Below are positions 10,840-19,936 of a stretch of DNA of 64,000 nt, in pieces. Within the stretch, counting starts at the first letter, position 1, and the number at the start of each line of letters is the position of its first letter. Origin of the DNA: Thiorhodovibrio litoralis (lineage in GTDB: Bacteria; Pseudomonadota; Gammaproteobacteria; Chromatiales; Chromatiaceae); NCBI RefSeq assembly GCF_033954455.1, contig NZ_CP121473.1, positions 1,302,001-1,366,000 of the forward strand. Reading direction: 5' to 3'. Under the pieces are notes generated by a model. The model did no database searches. It had not been told where the DNA came from and worked only from the letters and a program-made list of their open reading frames with translations. Position numbers and translations under genes: made by a program.

Positions 10840-11879
10840 GCGTCGGTCTCCGGTGTCATCAGGGTGGCAAAGTAGCTCAGTAACAGGCGGCGTTGCTCGG
10901 CCGCGGATTGCGCCTTCAAGAGTGCCCCGCGCGCTTTGTCGAAGCGGGGCAGGTCCTGGCAGTGCCAGATGATGTGCTTGCGGGCGACGCGGGGGCCACG
11001 TGCTTCGCCATAGAACGCATGCAGTGCCTCGAGATGGGCGATCAGGATGTCCCGGCGCTGCGCAATTTCAGGCGGCCCGACATGTTCGCCGGTGGCCAGA
11101 AAGCGCGCGATGCGATCGAAAATCCATGGCTTGCCCAGTGCGCCGCGACCAATCATAACAGCATCTGCTCCGGTCTGTTCCAGCACCTTATGTGCTATTT
11201 CGGGCGTGTCGATGTCGCCATTGGCAACCAATGGAATGCGGATGTGCTCGCGCAGCGCGGCGAGACTGTCATGCTCGGCCTGACCGCGGTAGCCGCAGGC
11301 GCGGGTGCGCCCATGCACCGTTAGCATGGCGACTCCAGCGTCTTGCGCGATGCGCCCGATCTGCTCCAGATTGCGTTCTTTGGGTGACCAGCCAGTGCGC
11401 GTCTTAACGCTGACGGGAACACTCACCGCGCGCACGACCCGGTGCATGATGCGCGCGACGAGCGCCTCGTCGCGCAACAGCGCCGAGCCGGCCGCCTGTC
11501 GACAGACCTTCTTGGCCGGGCAGCCAAGATTGATGTCGATCAGGTCCGCGCCCTGATCGACTGCGTAGCGGGCAAAATCGGCCAGGGCGTCGGGATCAGC
11601 GCCGGCGATTTGCACCGCGAAAGGGCGTGGCTCGTTTTTATGGTCCAGACGCTCCGCGCTGGTTCGGGTGTGGCGCAGTTCGGGGTTGGCCGAGAGCATT
11701 TCCGAGAAGGCGAGTCCGGCACCGAATTCCCGGCATAAATGGCGGAAAGGGCGGTCAGTGATGCCGGCCATGGGCGCGAGCAGAACCCGAGAAGACAATT
11801 CCAGCGCGCCGATGCGCAGCGGCGGTGGTATTGGGGGTGACTCGGCGGTGGTGCGCGGTGCTGCGGCGGGTCCCAGCAT
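10836..11879 (-). CDS. dusB: tRNA-dihydrouridine synthase B
   Basis: FMN enzyme that reduces uridine to dihydrouridine in the tRNA D-loop. Seen are the FMN-binding APMAGITDRPFRHLCREFGAG segment, the catalytic-Cys region NLGCPAKKVCRQAAGSALL, the VKTRTGW strand, MLTVHGRTRACGYRG, VANGDIDTPE, and MIGRGALGKPWIFD. It has 347 residues, slightly long because of a Pro-rich N-terminal tail of about 20 residues. An inner start is possible. It forms a coupled operon with fis, overlapping it by 4 bases. Confidence 0.96.
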   Translation of the reverse strand: MLGPAAAPRTTAESPPIPPPLRIGALELSSRVLLAPMAGITDRPFRHLCREFGAGLAFSEMLSANPELRHTRTSAERLDHKNEPRPFAVQIAGADPDALADFARYAVDQGADLIDINLGCPAKKVCRQAAGSALLRDEALVARIMHRVVRAVSVPVSVKTRTGWSPKERNLEQIGRIAQDAGVAMLTVHGRTRACGYRGQAEHDSLAALREHIRIPLVANGDIDTPEIAHKVLEQTGADAVMIGRGALGKPWIFDRIARFLATGEHVGPPEIAQRRDILIAHLEALHAFYGEARGPRVARKHIIWHCQDLPRFDKARGALLKAQSAAEQRRLLLSYFATLMTPETDA

Positions 11880-12029
11880 GGGGTAACTCAGCGGACGAAA
11901 GAACGGGAGTGAGAAGGCGTTTGACGCACATACCGGACGCGACTGCCTGATGACTCAGTTTAGGAAAGTCGCTCGCCAAGCAATGCGGGCTTCGTCACAA
12001 AGCGGATGAAGGCGAGAATATTGCCAACG

Positions 12030-13073
12030 TCATGGGCCAAGGCAAAGGCCGCTCAGCAGCGCCCACTGCTCGAGCGTTTTTGGCTCAGCGAAGGCGACGC
12101 GGTCGCCATAGGCAGCGACCACGGGCGGGATCTGCGGCTCCAGAATGCCAGAGAGCGCCACCCGCCCATGCTGGGCGCACAACCCGATCAGGGTTGGCGC
12201 GAGCTCGATGAGAATGCCGGCGAGAATGTTGGCGATCAGCACATCCGCGCGGCCGTCCGGCAGGTCTCCAGGCGCATGGCAGCTCAGGCGCTCGCCGACG
12301 CCATTGGCGGCGGCATTGGCGGCGGTAGCGGTCAGCGCCTGGGGGTCATGGTCGACGGCGATAACGCGCGCGGCGCCCAGCTTGAGTGCGGCGATGGCGA
12401 GAATGCCGGAGCCGCAGCCGTAGTCGAGCACCGTCTTGCCGTTCAACTCAATGCCGTCGAGCCATTCCAGGCAGAGCGCGGTGGTGGGGTGAGAGCCGGT
12501 GCCAAAGGCCAGGCCAGGGTCGAGTGAGACGATTACCGCATCGCTTGCGGCATCCTGTTTGCTCCCTTGGGTGGGGGCTTGGTCTGGGGCTTGGCTGGAG
12601 CCGCGGCCTCCCTGGCTTGTGACCTTGTTGAGAGTGGATGTTGCCGCCGCGATGGATGACTCCTGACCGTGCGGGCAGACCCAGAGGCGGTGGCCGAACT
12701 GCCGTGGTTGCCAGTGCGCGAGCCAGGCGCGTTCCCACACCTGGTCCGCCAGCGGCGTGAGCTCGGGAGGCGCGGCCAGTGAATCGCGCAGAAAGGCGGC
12801 GGTTTGCTCGGCACGCGCGCGGGATGCCGGGTCATCCTCGAACAGGGCGGTGACTCGCACCAGAGCCCACAGGGGCATGGCGCCGGGGGCCGGCTCGAGC
12901 AGGGCCAGATCGGCGGGCGCTGTTGTGTCGCCCTGGTCGGCGGGGTCATCCAGAGTGACTGACAGCGCGCCGGCATTCTCGAGCGCCGCTTCGATCAGCG
13001 GCACCTGAGCGCGTTCGCCGATCAGTGCCAGTTGCAGCCAAGCCATGGGGGTGCGTGAAGGGGCGAATGCCAA
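12030..13073 (-). CDS. prmA: Ribosomal protein L11 methyltransferase, with an extra linker
   Basis: Trimethylates ribosomal protein L11 using SAM. Present are the N-terminal L11-binding ferredoxin-like region, then DPGLAFGTGSHPTTALCLEWL, SAM motif VLDYGCGSGILAIAALKLGAA and the IANILAGILIELAP post-motif. It has 347 residues against about 293 in E. coli. The excess is a Ser/Gln/Ala-rich stretch of about 35 residues just before the DPGLAFGTG motif (encoded near 12540-12650), which looks like an unstructured insertion. It starts 19 bases after accC, so it is likely part of the accB-accC transcript. Confidence 0.95.
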   Translation of the reverse strand: MAFAPSRTPMAWLQLALIGERAQVPLIEAALENAGALSVTLDDPADQGDTTAPADLALLEPAPGAMPLWALVRVTALFEDDPASRARAEQTAAFLRDSLAAPPELTPLADQVWERAWLAHWQPRQFGHRLWVCPHGQESSIAAATSTLNKVTSQGGRGSSQAPDQAPTQGSKQDAASDAVIVSLDPGLAFGTGSHPTTALCLEWLDGIELNGKTVLDYGCGSGILAIAALKLGAARVIAVDHDPQALTATAANAAANGVGERLSCHAPGDLPDGRADVLIANILAGILIELAPTLIGLCAQHGRVALSGILEPQIPPVVAAYGDRVAFAEPKTLEQWALLSGLCLGP

Positions 13074-13092
13074 CCCAGATGCCGGGAGGGCG

Positions 13093-14433
13093 TCACAGGC
13101 CGAGCTTCTTCTCGAGGTAATGGATGTTGGCGCCGCCGGCCTGGAAGGCTGCGTCTTTCATGATGTCGCGATGCAGCGGGATATTGGTCTGTATCCCCTC
13201 GATGACGGTCTCGCGCAGGGCGTTTTTCATGCGCGCGATGGCGCTGTCGCGATTCTCCCCATGGGCAATCAGCTTGCCGATCATGGAGTCGTAGTAGGGC
13301 GGTACCACGTAACCCGAGTAAATGTGTGTGTCCATGCGAATGCCGGGTCCGCCGGGGGCGTGAAAGTCCTCAATGCGCCCAGGGCTTGGCATGAAGGTCT
13401 CCGGGTGCTCGGCATTGATGCGGCATTCAATCGCGTGGCCACGCATCTCAATGTCGCCCTGGCGAAAGGGCAGTGGTTCGCCGGAGGCGGCGAGAATCTG
13501 CGCCTTGACGATATCGATGCCGGTGACCATCTCGGTGACCGGATGCTCGACCTGCACCCGGGTGTTCATTTCGATGAAGTAGAACTCGCCATCCTGGAAA
13601 AGGAACTCAAAAGTACCCAGGCCGCGATAACCGATGCGGGTGCAAGCCTCGGCGCAGCGATCACCAATCCGCTGGCGCTGCTCGGGCGTGATGCCGGGGG
13701 CCGGGGCCTCCTCTACCACTTTTTGATGCCGACGCTGCATGGAACAGTCGCGCTCGCCCAGATGAATGGCGTTGCCCTGGCAGTCGGCCAGCACCTGGAA
13801 CTCCACGTGGCGCGGGTTCTCTAGGTACTTTTCCATGTAAACCACGTCATTGCCGAAGGCGGCGCCGGCCTCGGCCTTGGTCAGGGAAATGGCATTGAGC
13901 AGAGCCGCGTCCGAGTGCACCACGCGCATACCGCGACCGCCACCGCCACCAGCTGCTTTGATGATGACCGGGTAGCCGATCTCGTGCGCTAGCCGCATCA
14001 GGTGGTTGGGGTCATCGTCCAGCGGACCGTCGGACCCTGGCACGCAGGGCACGCCGGCGGCTTTCATCGCCTTGATCGCCGAGACCTTGTCGCCCATCAG
14101 GCGGATGGTCTCGGGCTTGGGGCCGATGAAAACGAAGCCACTGCGCTCCACGCGCTCGGCGAAATCGGCATTCTCGGACAGAAAGCCATAGCCGGGGTGG
14201 ATGGCGACGGTATCCGTGACCTCGGCCGCGCTGATGATGGACGGAATATGCAGGTAGCTGTCGCGCGACGGGGCTGGCCCGATGCAGACGGATTCATCCG
14301 CGAGCAGCACATGTTTGAGGTCGCGGTCGGCATCGGAATGCACTGCCACGGTTTTGATGCCAAGCTCGCGGCAGGCGCGCTGAATGCGGAGCGCGATTTC
14401 GCCGCGGTTGGCGATAAGGACCTTCTCGATCAT
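13093..14433 (-). CDS. accC: Acetyl-CoA carboxylase, biotin carboxylase subunit
   Basis: Carboxylates the biotin of BCCP with ATP and bicarbonate, the first step of fatty acid synthesis. The start is ATG at 14433 because the family N-terminus [17 protein letters not shown] begins there and it overlaps the accB stop by 4 bases (ATGA). The longer open frame upstream reads antisense-like residues and is discarded. It has 446 residues (E. coli 449). ATP-grasp features include [35 protein letters not shown] and the [18 protein letters not shown] signature. Confidence 0.97.
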   Translation of the reverse strand: MIEKVLIANRGEIALRIQRACRELGIKTVAVHSDADRDLKHVLLADESVCIGPAPSRDSYLHIPSIISAAEVTDTVAIHPGYGFLSENADFAERVERSGFVFIGPKPETIRLMGDKVSAIKAMKAAGVPCVPGSDGPLDDDPNHLMRLAHEIGYPVIIKAAGGGGGRGMRVVHSDAALLNAISLTKAEAGAAFGNDVVYMEKYLENPRHVEFQVLADCQGNAIHLGERDCSMQRRHQKVVEEAPAPGITPEQRQRIGDRCAEACTRIGYRGLGTFEFLFQDGEFYFIEMNTRVQVEHPVTEMVTGIDIVKAQILAASGEPLPFRQGDIEMRGHAIECRINAEHPETFMPSPGRIEDFHAPGGPGIRMDTHIYSGYVVPPYYDSMIGKLIAHGENRDSAIARMKNALRETVIEGIQTNIPLHRDIMKDAAFQAGGANIHYLEKKLGL

Positions 14434-14894
14434 GTGATGATAAAGAGTGGCTGGTTGTATTCCACGGGCTGGCCATTTTCGACCAGGATGCGCTTGACGC
14501 GGCCGGCGATATCCGCCTCGATTTGGTTGAGGATTTTCATCGCCTCGATGATGCACAGCGTATCGCCAAGCTTGACCTCGACACCTTCCTCGACAAAAGG
14601 CTTGGTTCCAGGCGACGGCGAGCGATAGAAGGTGCCGACCATGGGCGAACGCACGATGGTGCCTTCCTCGGGCTCGCTGGCGGCGGCGCTCGCGGGTTCT
14701 GGCGTGGCGGATGGGCCAGAAGCCAGACTCGCTGGCGGTGCTTGCTGGGGCGCGCCTGCCGGCATGAAGTAGCTTGGCGAGGCAGCGCCATGGCGGCTGA
14801 TGCGCACCGATTCCTCGCCCTCGTGAATCTCGATCTCGGCGACGTTCGACTCTTCGAGTAACTCGATAAGCTTTTTGACCTTTCGGATGTCCAT
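14430..14894 (-). CDS. accB: Acetyl-CoA carboxylase, biotin carboxyl carrier protein
   Basis: Carries biotin between the carboxylase and transferase subunits. It has 154 residues. The N-terminal [23 protein letters not shown] helix is followed by a Pro/Ala linker and the C-terminal lipoyl-like domain with the biotinylation motif EAMKI (E. coli EAMKM). It is translationally coupled to accC. Four tandem 14-bp repeats lie 27-83 bases upstream of the start (14922-14977), in the short leader between aroQ and accB, and could affect expression. Confidence 0.97.
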   Translation of the reverse strand: MDIRKVKKLIELLEESNVAEIEIHEGEESVRISRHGAASPSYFMPAGAPQQAPPASLASGPSATPEPASAAASEPEEGTIVRSPMVGTFYRSPSPGTKPFVEEGVEVKLGDTLCIIEAMKILNQIEADIAGRVKRILVENGQPVEYNQPLFIIT

Positions 14895-14921
14895 GCGGCT
14901 TGGGTCTCTCGATGGGCTGAT

Positions 14922-14977
14922 TCAGTTGGGCCAGTTAAGTTGGACCAGTTCAGGCGGGCCAATTCAGTTGTATCAAT
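14922..14977. repeat. Four tandem 14-bp units upstream of accB
   Basis: Consecutive units TCAGTTGGGCCAGT, TAAGTTGGACCAGT, TCAGGCGGGCCAAT and TCAGTTGTATCAAT at 14922, 14936, 14950 and 14964 (plus-strand reading) share the frame TCAGTTGGRCCART. They occupy most of the 93-base gap between the aroQ stop and the accB start, so they lie in the accB leader or promoter. Confidence 0.8.
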
Positions 14978-14987
14978 GTCAGTCCTG

Positions 14988-15425
14988 TCACTGCAGGCGG
15001 CGTTGGGCTGCGGTGAGCGCCAGTTCATAGCCATCGGCGCCCAGCCCGCTGATCACGCCCTCGGCAATGTCAGAAAAATAAGACTGCGCCCGAAACGACT
15101 CGCGCGCGTGGATGTTCGACAAATGCACCTCAATGAAGGGCAGTTTTACGGCCAGAATGGCATCGCGCAGCGCGATGCTGGTGTGGGTAAAGGCCGCAGG
15201 ATTGAAAATCATGAAGTCCACCCCCGCCTCTGGCGCACGCTGGATCTCGTCGATCAGCACATGCTCGGCATTGCTCTGCACAAAGCGCAGCTCCAACCCG
15301 GCTTGCTCGGCGCACGCGCGCAGGCGATCCTCAATCTGGGCAAGGCTGACCTGGCCATAGGTGCCAGGCTCGCGCCGGCCGAGCAAGTTCAGATTGGGAC
15401 CGTTCAGGCACAGGATGGCCGACAT
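14988..15425 (-). CDS. aroQ: 3-dehydroquinate dehydratase, type II
   Basis: Dehydrates 3-dehydroquinate in the shikimate pathway. The start is set at ATG 15425, where the family N-terminus ([23 protein letters not shown]) begins; the open frame upstream is not conserved-like. The 145 residues match the ~150-residue type II enzymes. Present are the Tyr of EPGTYG, the flexible-loop Arg and the catalytic His region [17 protein letters not shown]. An aroQ-accB-accC order is common in Gammaproteobacteria. Confidence 0.96.
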   Translation of the reverse strand: MSAILCLNGPNLNLLGRREPGTYGQVSLAQIEDRLRACAEQAGLELRFVQSNAEHVLIDEIQRAPEAGVDFMIFNPAAFTHTSIALRDAILAVKLPFIEVHLSNIHARESFRAQSYFSDIAEGVISGLGADGYELALTAAQRRLQ

Positions 15426-15634
15426 AGGCTGCGCGCAACTCGTTTGGCCGGTAAACCGTTTGGTCGGTAAATCGGGCAAGTGATGAAACTGGATGGCGGG
15501 CTGCGATGACTCGGGTGCGTGAACTCGCACCCTATGTGCCGCGATTAGCGTCTATCGGAAGCTAACAGGCATCAAAGCAGCCGTCCAACGGTGACTGCGG
15601 CAAGGGTATAGGAAAGTGCGTCGATTTACAAAGA

Positions 15635-16261
15635 TCAGCGCGCATCGCTGAGGCGAGGCATGGCATCTGTCGGGGTGTCGCTGCTGTCCGTGGCTGGTGG
15701 GGACGGCTGGGGCGGCAGCAGCGCGTCGACCTGGGCCTTTAGCGCATCTTCTGTAAGCGGCCCCGCATGACTGAATACCACCCGACCATGGCGGTCGAAC
15801 AGCACCGTATAGGGCAGCGAGCGGGTGCGATTGCCAAAGCGCGTTGCCAGCTCAATCTCGGGCAAGCCGCCCAACAGAACCTGATAGTTCACCGAGCGGG
15901 AGGCGAGGAAGGCACTGACGTCCTCGGGGGTGTCGATGGTGATGCCCACCACCGCAAGCGCGCTCAGGGGGTGTTGCGCCTGAAGACGCTCAAGCGGCCC
16001 GATCTGCGTCAGACAGGGGGCGCACCAGCTGGCCCAGAAGTGCATGATCAGCATCTTGCCAGCCCAGTTGTGGCTGCCGACTTCCTCGCCGGTGATATCT
16101 CTCAGGCGCAAATCCGGCAAAACCATTCCATGGAAACTGTCTCTCTCGGCCGCCAATGCCAGGTCGGGGTGTGCATCCATCCAGCGCTGGCCGAAGAGTG
16201 CCACGCTGATGCTCAGGCTGCCGGCCAGCAGGGTGACAAAGAGGACTTTCAACACGCTCAT
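15635..16261 (-). CDS. TlpA/ResA-like periplasmic thioredoxin
   Basis: An N-terminal membrane anchor (about residues 5-24) leads into a periplasmic thioredoxin fold of the TlpA/ResA type. The active site reads WASWCAPC (CxxC reduced form), followed by GITIDTPEDVSAFL and a cis-Pro region SLPYTVLFDRHGRVVFSHAG. The Pro/Ser/Thr-rich tail after about residue 185 is probably disordered. It lies 159 bases downstream of dsbD on the same strand, so it probably receives electrons from DsbD for cytochrome c maturation or disulfide reduction. The partner is inferred. Confidence 0.88.
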   Translation of the reverse strand: MSVLKVLFVTLLAGSLSISVALFGQRWMDAHPDLALAAERDSFHGMVLPDLRLRDITGEEVGSHNWAGKMLIMHFWASWCAPCLTQIGPLERLQAQHPLSALAVVGITIDTPEDVSAFLASRSVNYQVLLGGLPEIELATRFGNRTRSLPYTVLFDRHGRVVFSHAGPLTEDALKAQVDALLPPQPSPPATDSSDTPTDAMPRLSDAR

Positions 16262-16290
16262 CGGAATTGGCCTTTGCTAAGTATTGGTGG

Positions 16291-16397
16291 GTCTTGGGCC
16301 GGGTGACGGGCGCGGGGGACGCCGTGAATACTTCCCTGTAGGCTTCACGGCGGCGTCCTGCCGCCGAGACCCCCGTGCCCGTCACCCGGCCCAAGAC
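16291..16397. repeat. Large inverted repeat between dsbD and tlpA
   Basis: The outer arms 16291-16318 and 16370-16397 are inverted copies over about 28 bases with one mismatch. Inside, GACGCCGTGAA (16318-16328) pairs with TTCACGGC...GTC at 16344-16357. The outer arm contains GCCCGTCACCCGGCCCAA, the same GC-rich core as the dispersed repeat elsewhere in the window. The structure could fold in RNA between the two genes and reduce read-through or protect mRNA ends. Confidence 0.8.
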
Positions 16398-16420
16398 TGA
16401 CAGCTCGGTAGCCATCACTT

Positions 16421-18904
16421 CTAGGGCGCGATCTCGCGCAAATGTGCGGCGAACTCATCCGGCGGGACAAAGCCGACCAGGCGGTAGCCGCGCAGCTCGG
16501 TGCTGGCGGTGTCGAAGAACAGCATGGCCGGTGGGCCGTGAATGCCGAAGCGCTCCTGCATCAACGCCTTGTCTTCGGCATCGTTAGCGGTGACATCTGA
16601 CTGCAGCAAGACGAAATTGTCCATTGCGGCCTGCACCTCAGGCTCGGGGAAGGTGTAGCGCTCCATTTCCTTGCAGGACACACACCAGTCGGCGTAGAAG
16701 TCCAGCATCACCGGTTTGCCCTGCTGTGCCGCTGCGGCCAGCTCGCGTTCCAGATCGGCCACCGTCTTGATGCGCTTGAAATCGGCATGAGCGGCCGCCT
16801 CACCGCCACCGCCGGCAGCAACCAGCCCGCGCAGCGGCTGCAGGGTATCGCGCCCACCCGCAGCGGTGCCGACCAGCATCAGGGTGCCATAGATCAGCAG
16901 GGCAACGCCTAGACCCTTCCATAGTTTACGCCAGCCGCTGGCGCCTTCCTGGAGTGGCTCGAGTGCTCCGAGATAGACCGCCGAGCCGATCAGCAGGAGG
17001 CCCCACAATAGCAGCGAAATAGCCGCCGGCAGGATGCGCTCGAGCAGTAGCACGGCTACGGCCAGCAGCAGTGCGCCGAAGACCGCCTTGACCGCGTCCA
17101 TCCACATGCCGGCGCGCGGCAGCAGCTTGCCCGCCGAGGTGCCGATCAGCAGCAGCGGCGCGCCCATGCCGAGCCCGAGCCCGAGTAGGGCGAAGAAACC
17201 GAGCACCGCATCGCCGGTCTGGCCAATAAAAATCAGCGCGCCCATCAGCGGCGGTGCGACACAGGGGCCGACAATTAGCGCCGACAGAGAGCCCATGATG
17301 GCTGCGCCGATCAGGGTGCCGCCTTCCTGCTTATTGCTGAGCTCGGTCAGCCGGGTTTGCAAGGCGCTTGGCAGCTGCAGGTCGTAGAAGCCGAACATTG
17401 ATAGCGCCAGGGCGACGAAAACCCCGGCGAAGAGCACCAGCACCCAGGGCGTCTGGAAGGCCGCCTGCAGGTTGGCGCCGAAGAGTCCGGCAAAGACGCC
17501 GACAACGGCATAGGTCAGCGCCATGGCCAGCACATAGGCCAGTGACAGCATGAAGGCCTGTCGGGTGGTGATCCCTTTGCCCTGACCGGCGATGATGCCG
17601 GAGAGGATTGGAATCATCGGGAAGACGCAGGGCGTGAAGGCCAGCAGCAGCCCGAGGCCGAAGAACAGTGCTACGGCACCGAAGATGCCGACACTGGCCA
17701 GTTTCGCGGCGATCTGATCCTGCTCCGAGACCCGCTCTTCACTCGGCGCGCCGCCTTCGGTGGCAGCCGCCTTGGCTTGATCAACCTCAGCGCTCGCGAG
17801 CGCTTGCGCATCGGCCAGTTCATCGGTGGCGGGCAGCGCCAGGGTGATGGTCTCGGTTACCGGCGGATAGCAAATCCCGCGCTCGGCGCAGCCCTGGAAG
17901 CGAGCGGTCAGCGCGATCTCCGTCGCCTCACCCGAGGTGCGCAACAGCGGCAGCTCGGCGCTCAGCAGGCCATGGTAGATGGCGACATCGCCGATGCTGC
18001 CGTCCGGGCGGACAGTATCGGCCTTGATCTCGGCAGCGGGCAGCTCGAAGGCGCCGAGTTGGACGCCGGCGGCGCTTTCCGGGGCGAGCTCGACCGAAAT
18101 CTCATCGCGATAGAGATAGGTCTCGGGTGCGATGTTCCAGCGCAGCTCGAGTTGATTGGGCGTCTTGATCTCGGCCTCGAAGACGAAGGCTTCTTCCGCC
18201 GGCAAAATGTCGTCCTCAAGCCCGAAGCTGCGTTTCGCGCCGCTGCCTTCGCGCAGCGCGGAGATGGGGTCGGAAGCCTGAGCCTCAGCCTGAGCAGGCC
18301 CCGTCTCGGCACCCTGAGACGCGGCGGGCAGCGCCACATCGAGCGCGACCTCTTCCGGCGGATAGCAGAAGCCTGCGTCGGCGCAGCCTTGAAAGCGCGC
18401 GAGCAGGGTCAGGTTTTGTGCCTGAGTGTCGCCCCGTTCGATCGGGATCTTGATCTCCACCTGGTCGCGATAAATGTTCACCTCGCCGAAGAACTGATCC
18501 TGTCTGACCTCCCCCGGCGGCAGTTCCGGTTTCCCGAGAGTGATTCCCGCAGTGTCGCTGCGCAGGCGGAATTTGCTCTGATACAGGTAATAACCGGGTG
18601 CGATCTGCCAGCGCACGGCCAACTGATCGGCGCTCAGGGCTTCGGCGGACGGTTGGAAGGCTTCCTCGACCGGCAGGAAGTCCGTCGCTGCCAGAGCCTC
18701 TTGACCAACGGGGGCGAGCAGAGCCCCGGTTAGCAATCCGAGCATGACCGCGGCCGCAAGCCACCGGCTGCGCGGGGCTATCGGACTGGACGGGGTTGTT
18801 CTACTAGGTAAACCCCCGGTAGGCAACCCCCCGGGTCCTGCGGTTCCTGGTTGGAGAATGTTTCGGCAAAGGGTCACGAGTTGGCGGTACATGAGTCCAT
18901 CCAT
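16421..18904 (-). CDS. dsbD: Thiol:disulfide interchange protein DsbD with duplicated N-terminal domain
   Basis: Moves electrons from cytoplasmic thioredoxin to periplasmic partners. At 827 residues it is far longer than E. coli DsbD (565). After a signal segment (about 47-74) there are two alpha-type immunoglobulin-like domains, each keeping its cysteine pair (QGCADAGFCYPP near 155 and QGCAERGICYPP near 335). Eight membrane segments follow with one Cys in AFTPCVFPMIP and one in IVGPCVAPPL. A C-terminal thioredoxin domain carries DWCVSC. The start is ATG 18904 or 18892. Both overlap the end of cutA, giving a tight cutA-dsbD pair. Confidence 0.95.
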   Translation of the reverse strand: MDGLMYRQLVTLCRNILQPGTAGPGGLPTGGLPSRTTPSSPIAPRSRWLAAAVMLGLLTGALLAPVGQEALAATDFLPVEEAFQPSAEALSADQLAVRWQIAPGYYLYQSKFRLRSDTAGITLGKPELPPGEVRQDQFFGEVNIYRDQVEIKIPIERGDTQAQNLTLLARFQGCADAGFCYPPEEVALDVALPAASQGAETGPAQAEAQASDPISALREGSGAKRSFGLEDDILPAEEAFVFEAEIKTPNQLELRWNIAPETYLYRDEISVELAPESAAGVQLGAFELPAAEIKADTVRPDGSIGDVAIYHGLLSAELPLLRTSGEATEIALTARFQGCAERGICYPPVTETITLALPATDELADAQALASAEVDQAKAAATEGGAPSEERVSEQDQIAAKLASVGIFGAVALFFGLGLLLAFTPCVFPMIPILSGIIAGQGKGITTRQAFMLSLAYVLAMALTYAVVGVFAGLFGANLQAAFQTPWVLVLFAGVFVALALSMFGFYDLQLPSALQTRLTELSNKQEGGTLIGAAIMGSLSALIVGPCVAPPLMGALIFIGQTGDAVLGFFALLGLGLGMGAPLLLIGTSAGKLLPRAGMWMDAVKAVFGALLLAVAVLLLERILPAAISLLLWGLLLIGSAVYLGALEPLQEGASGWRKLWKGLGVALLIYGTLMLVGTAAGGRDTLQPLRGLVAAGGGGEAAAHADFKRIKTVADLERELAAAAQQGKPVMLDFYADWCVSCKEMERYTFPEPEVQAAMDNFVLLQSDVTANDAEDKALMQERFGIHGPPAMLFFDTASTELRGYRLVGFVPPDEFAAHLREIAP

Positions 18905-19200
18905 TGTAAATATTCTTCTGAGCCTGCGATCACCGGGACGACGATCAGCTCGGGGACATCGTAAGGGTGCTCCTCAAGGAGACGGGCCTCGAGTGCTTTC
19001 AGGCGCGCCTGCGTGGTCTTGATCATCATCAGCACCTCGGTATCCTGGCACAGCTTCCCATCCCAGCGATAAACGGACTTGGCATTTGGCAGCAGGGACA
19101 CGCAGGCCGCCAGTCCTTCATTGACCAGCACCCCGGCGATGCGTTCGGCGCAGTCGGAATCGGGACAGGTGCAATAGGCAATGCAGGGTGGTGATGACAT
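18874..19200 (-). CDS. cutA: Divalent-cation tolerance protein CutA
   Basis: Small trimeric protein of the CutA1 family, of debated function (copper or other cation tolerance). The start is set at ATG 19200, giving 108 residues (family about 105-112). It shows the family pattern: IAYCTCPDSDCAERIAGVLVNEGLAACVSLL, SVYRWDGKLCQDTEVLMMIKT, HPYDVPELIVVPV and EYLQWM. Its end overlaps the start of dsbD by up to 31 bases, a neighbourhood seen in many Gammaproteobacteria. Confidence 0.95.
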   Translation of the reverse strand: MSSPPCIAYCTCPDSDCAERIAGVLVNEGLAACVSLLPNAKSVYRWDGKLCQDTEVLMMIKTTQARLKALEARLLEEHPYDVPELIVVPVIAGSEEYLQWMDSCTANS

Positions 19201-19487
19201 CGAACTGACTCCCGGCAACTTGTTAAATCGGGACAACTGGCCGCGCATTCTAGACCAAAGTGGCGTTTGCGCGTGGCTGCGAGCCCGTTACAGGTTGCAG
19301 ATTACAGGACAGCTTGAGCCGGCCTGCCCAGTCGCGAGGGATTGCGTTGACCGCTTGCGCGGTCTATGGTCAGTCCTTTGTTGTCGCTGCCATAGGCGGC
19401 TGCTTTGTCCTGCCCCGGTTGCCGTGAAGGCGATGCGGTTGGTTCATTTGTTCGCGAGGCTGCTCGCGAGTCGTCTGAGAGAATCCG
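19201..19487. other. Divergent intergenic region between cutA and fxsA
   Basis: This 287-base gap separates the leftward cutA block from the rightward fxsA gene and presumably holds promoters for both. The only structure I can point to is a 7-bp stem with a 4-base loop (TCGCGAG/CTCGCGA, 19452-19469) just ahead of fxsA, about 20 bases from its start codon. No ORF or RNA gene was recognised. Confidence 0.4.
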
Positions 19488-19910
19488 ATGCTTTGGTTTT
19501 TGTTGCTTTTTGTCGGTACGCCGCTGATCGAGCTTTACTTTTTGATTCAGGTGGGCTCAGTCATCGGCGCGCTGCCGACGATTTTGTTGTCTTTGTTCAC
19601 TGCCGCGCTTGGCGGCTATCTGGTCCGAGAGCAGGGACTGTCGGTGTTGATGCGGGTGCGGTCGATGCTCGATCGCGGTGAGATGCCGGCGTTCGAGGTG
19701 ATGGATGGTGCCATTTTGCTGCTGTGTGGCTTCTCGCTGCTGCTGCCGGGCTTTGTCACCGATGCCGTCGGGTTTCTGCTGCTGATCCCGCCTTTGCGCC
19801 ATTGGCTGATCCGGCGCTATGTCGCCGTGCTGCCTGCTGCTGGCTCGGTGCAGGTGCGCAGCGCGCGCGAGGAATTCATTGAGGCCGACTACCGGCGCGA
19901 GGATGACTAA
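19488..19910 (+). CDS. fxsA: FxsA family membrane protein
   Basis: A 140-residue cytoplasmic-membrane protein. E. coli FxsA is known for relieving phage T7 exclusion by F plasmid PifA, but its core role is unclear. Features are the conserved start MLWFLLLFVGTPLIELYFLIQVG, a second hydrophobic stretch with GALPTILLSLFTAALGGYLVREQG, and a third with LLLCGFSLLLPGFVTDAVGFLLLIPP. The acidic tail is cytoplasmic. Confidence 0.93.
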   Translation: MLWFLLLFVGTPLIELYFLIQVGSVIGALPTILLSLFTAALGGYLVREQGLSVLMRVRSMLDRGEMPAFEVMDGAILLLCGFSLLLPGFVTDAVGFLLLIPPLRHWLIRRYVAVLPAAGSVQVRSAREEFIEADYRREDD

Positions 19911-19936
19911 GTCGCGGGCGAGCGCCCGATTTTGAT

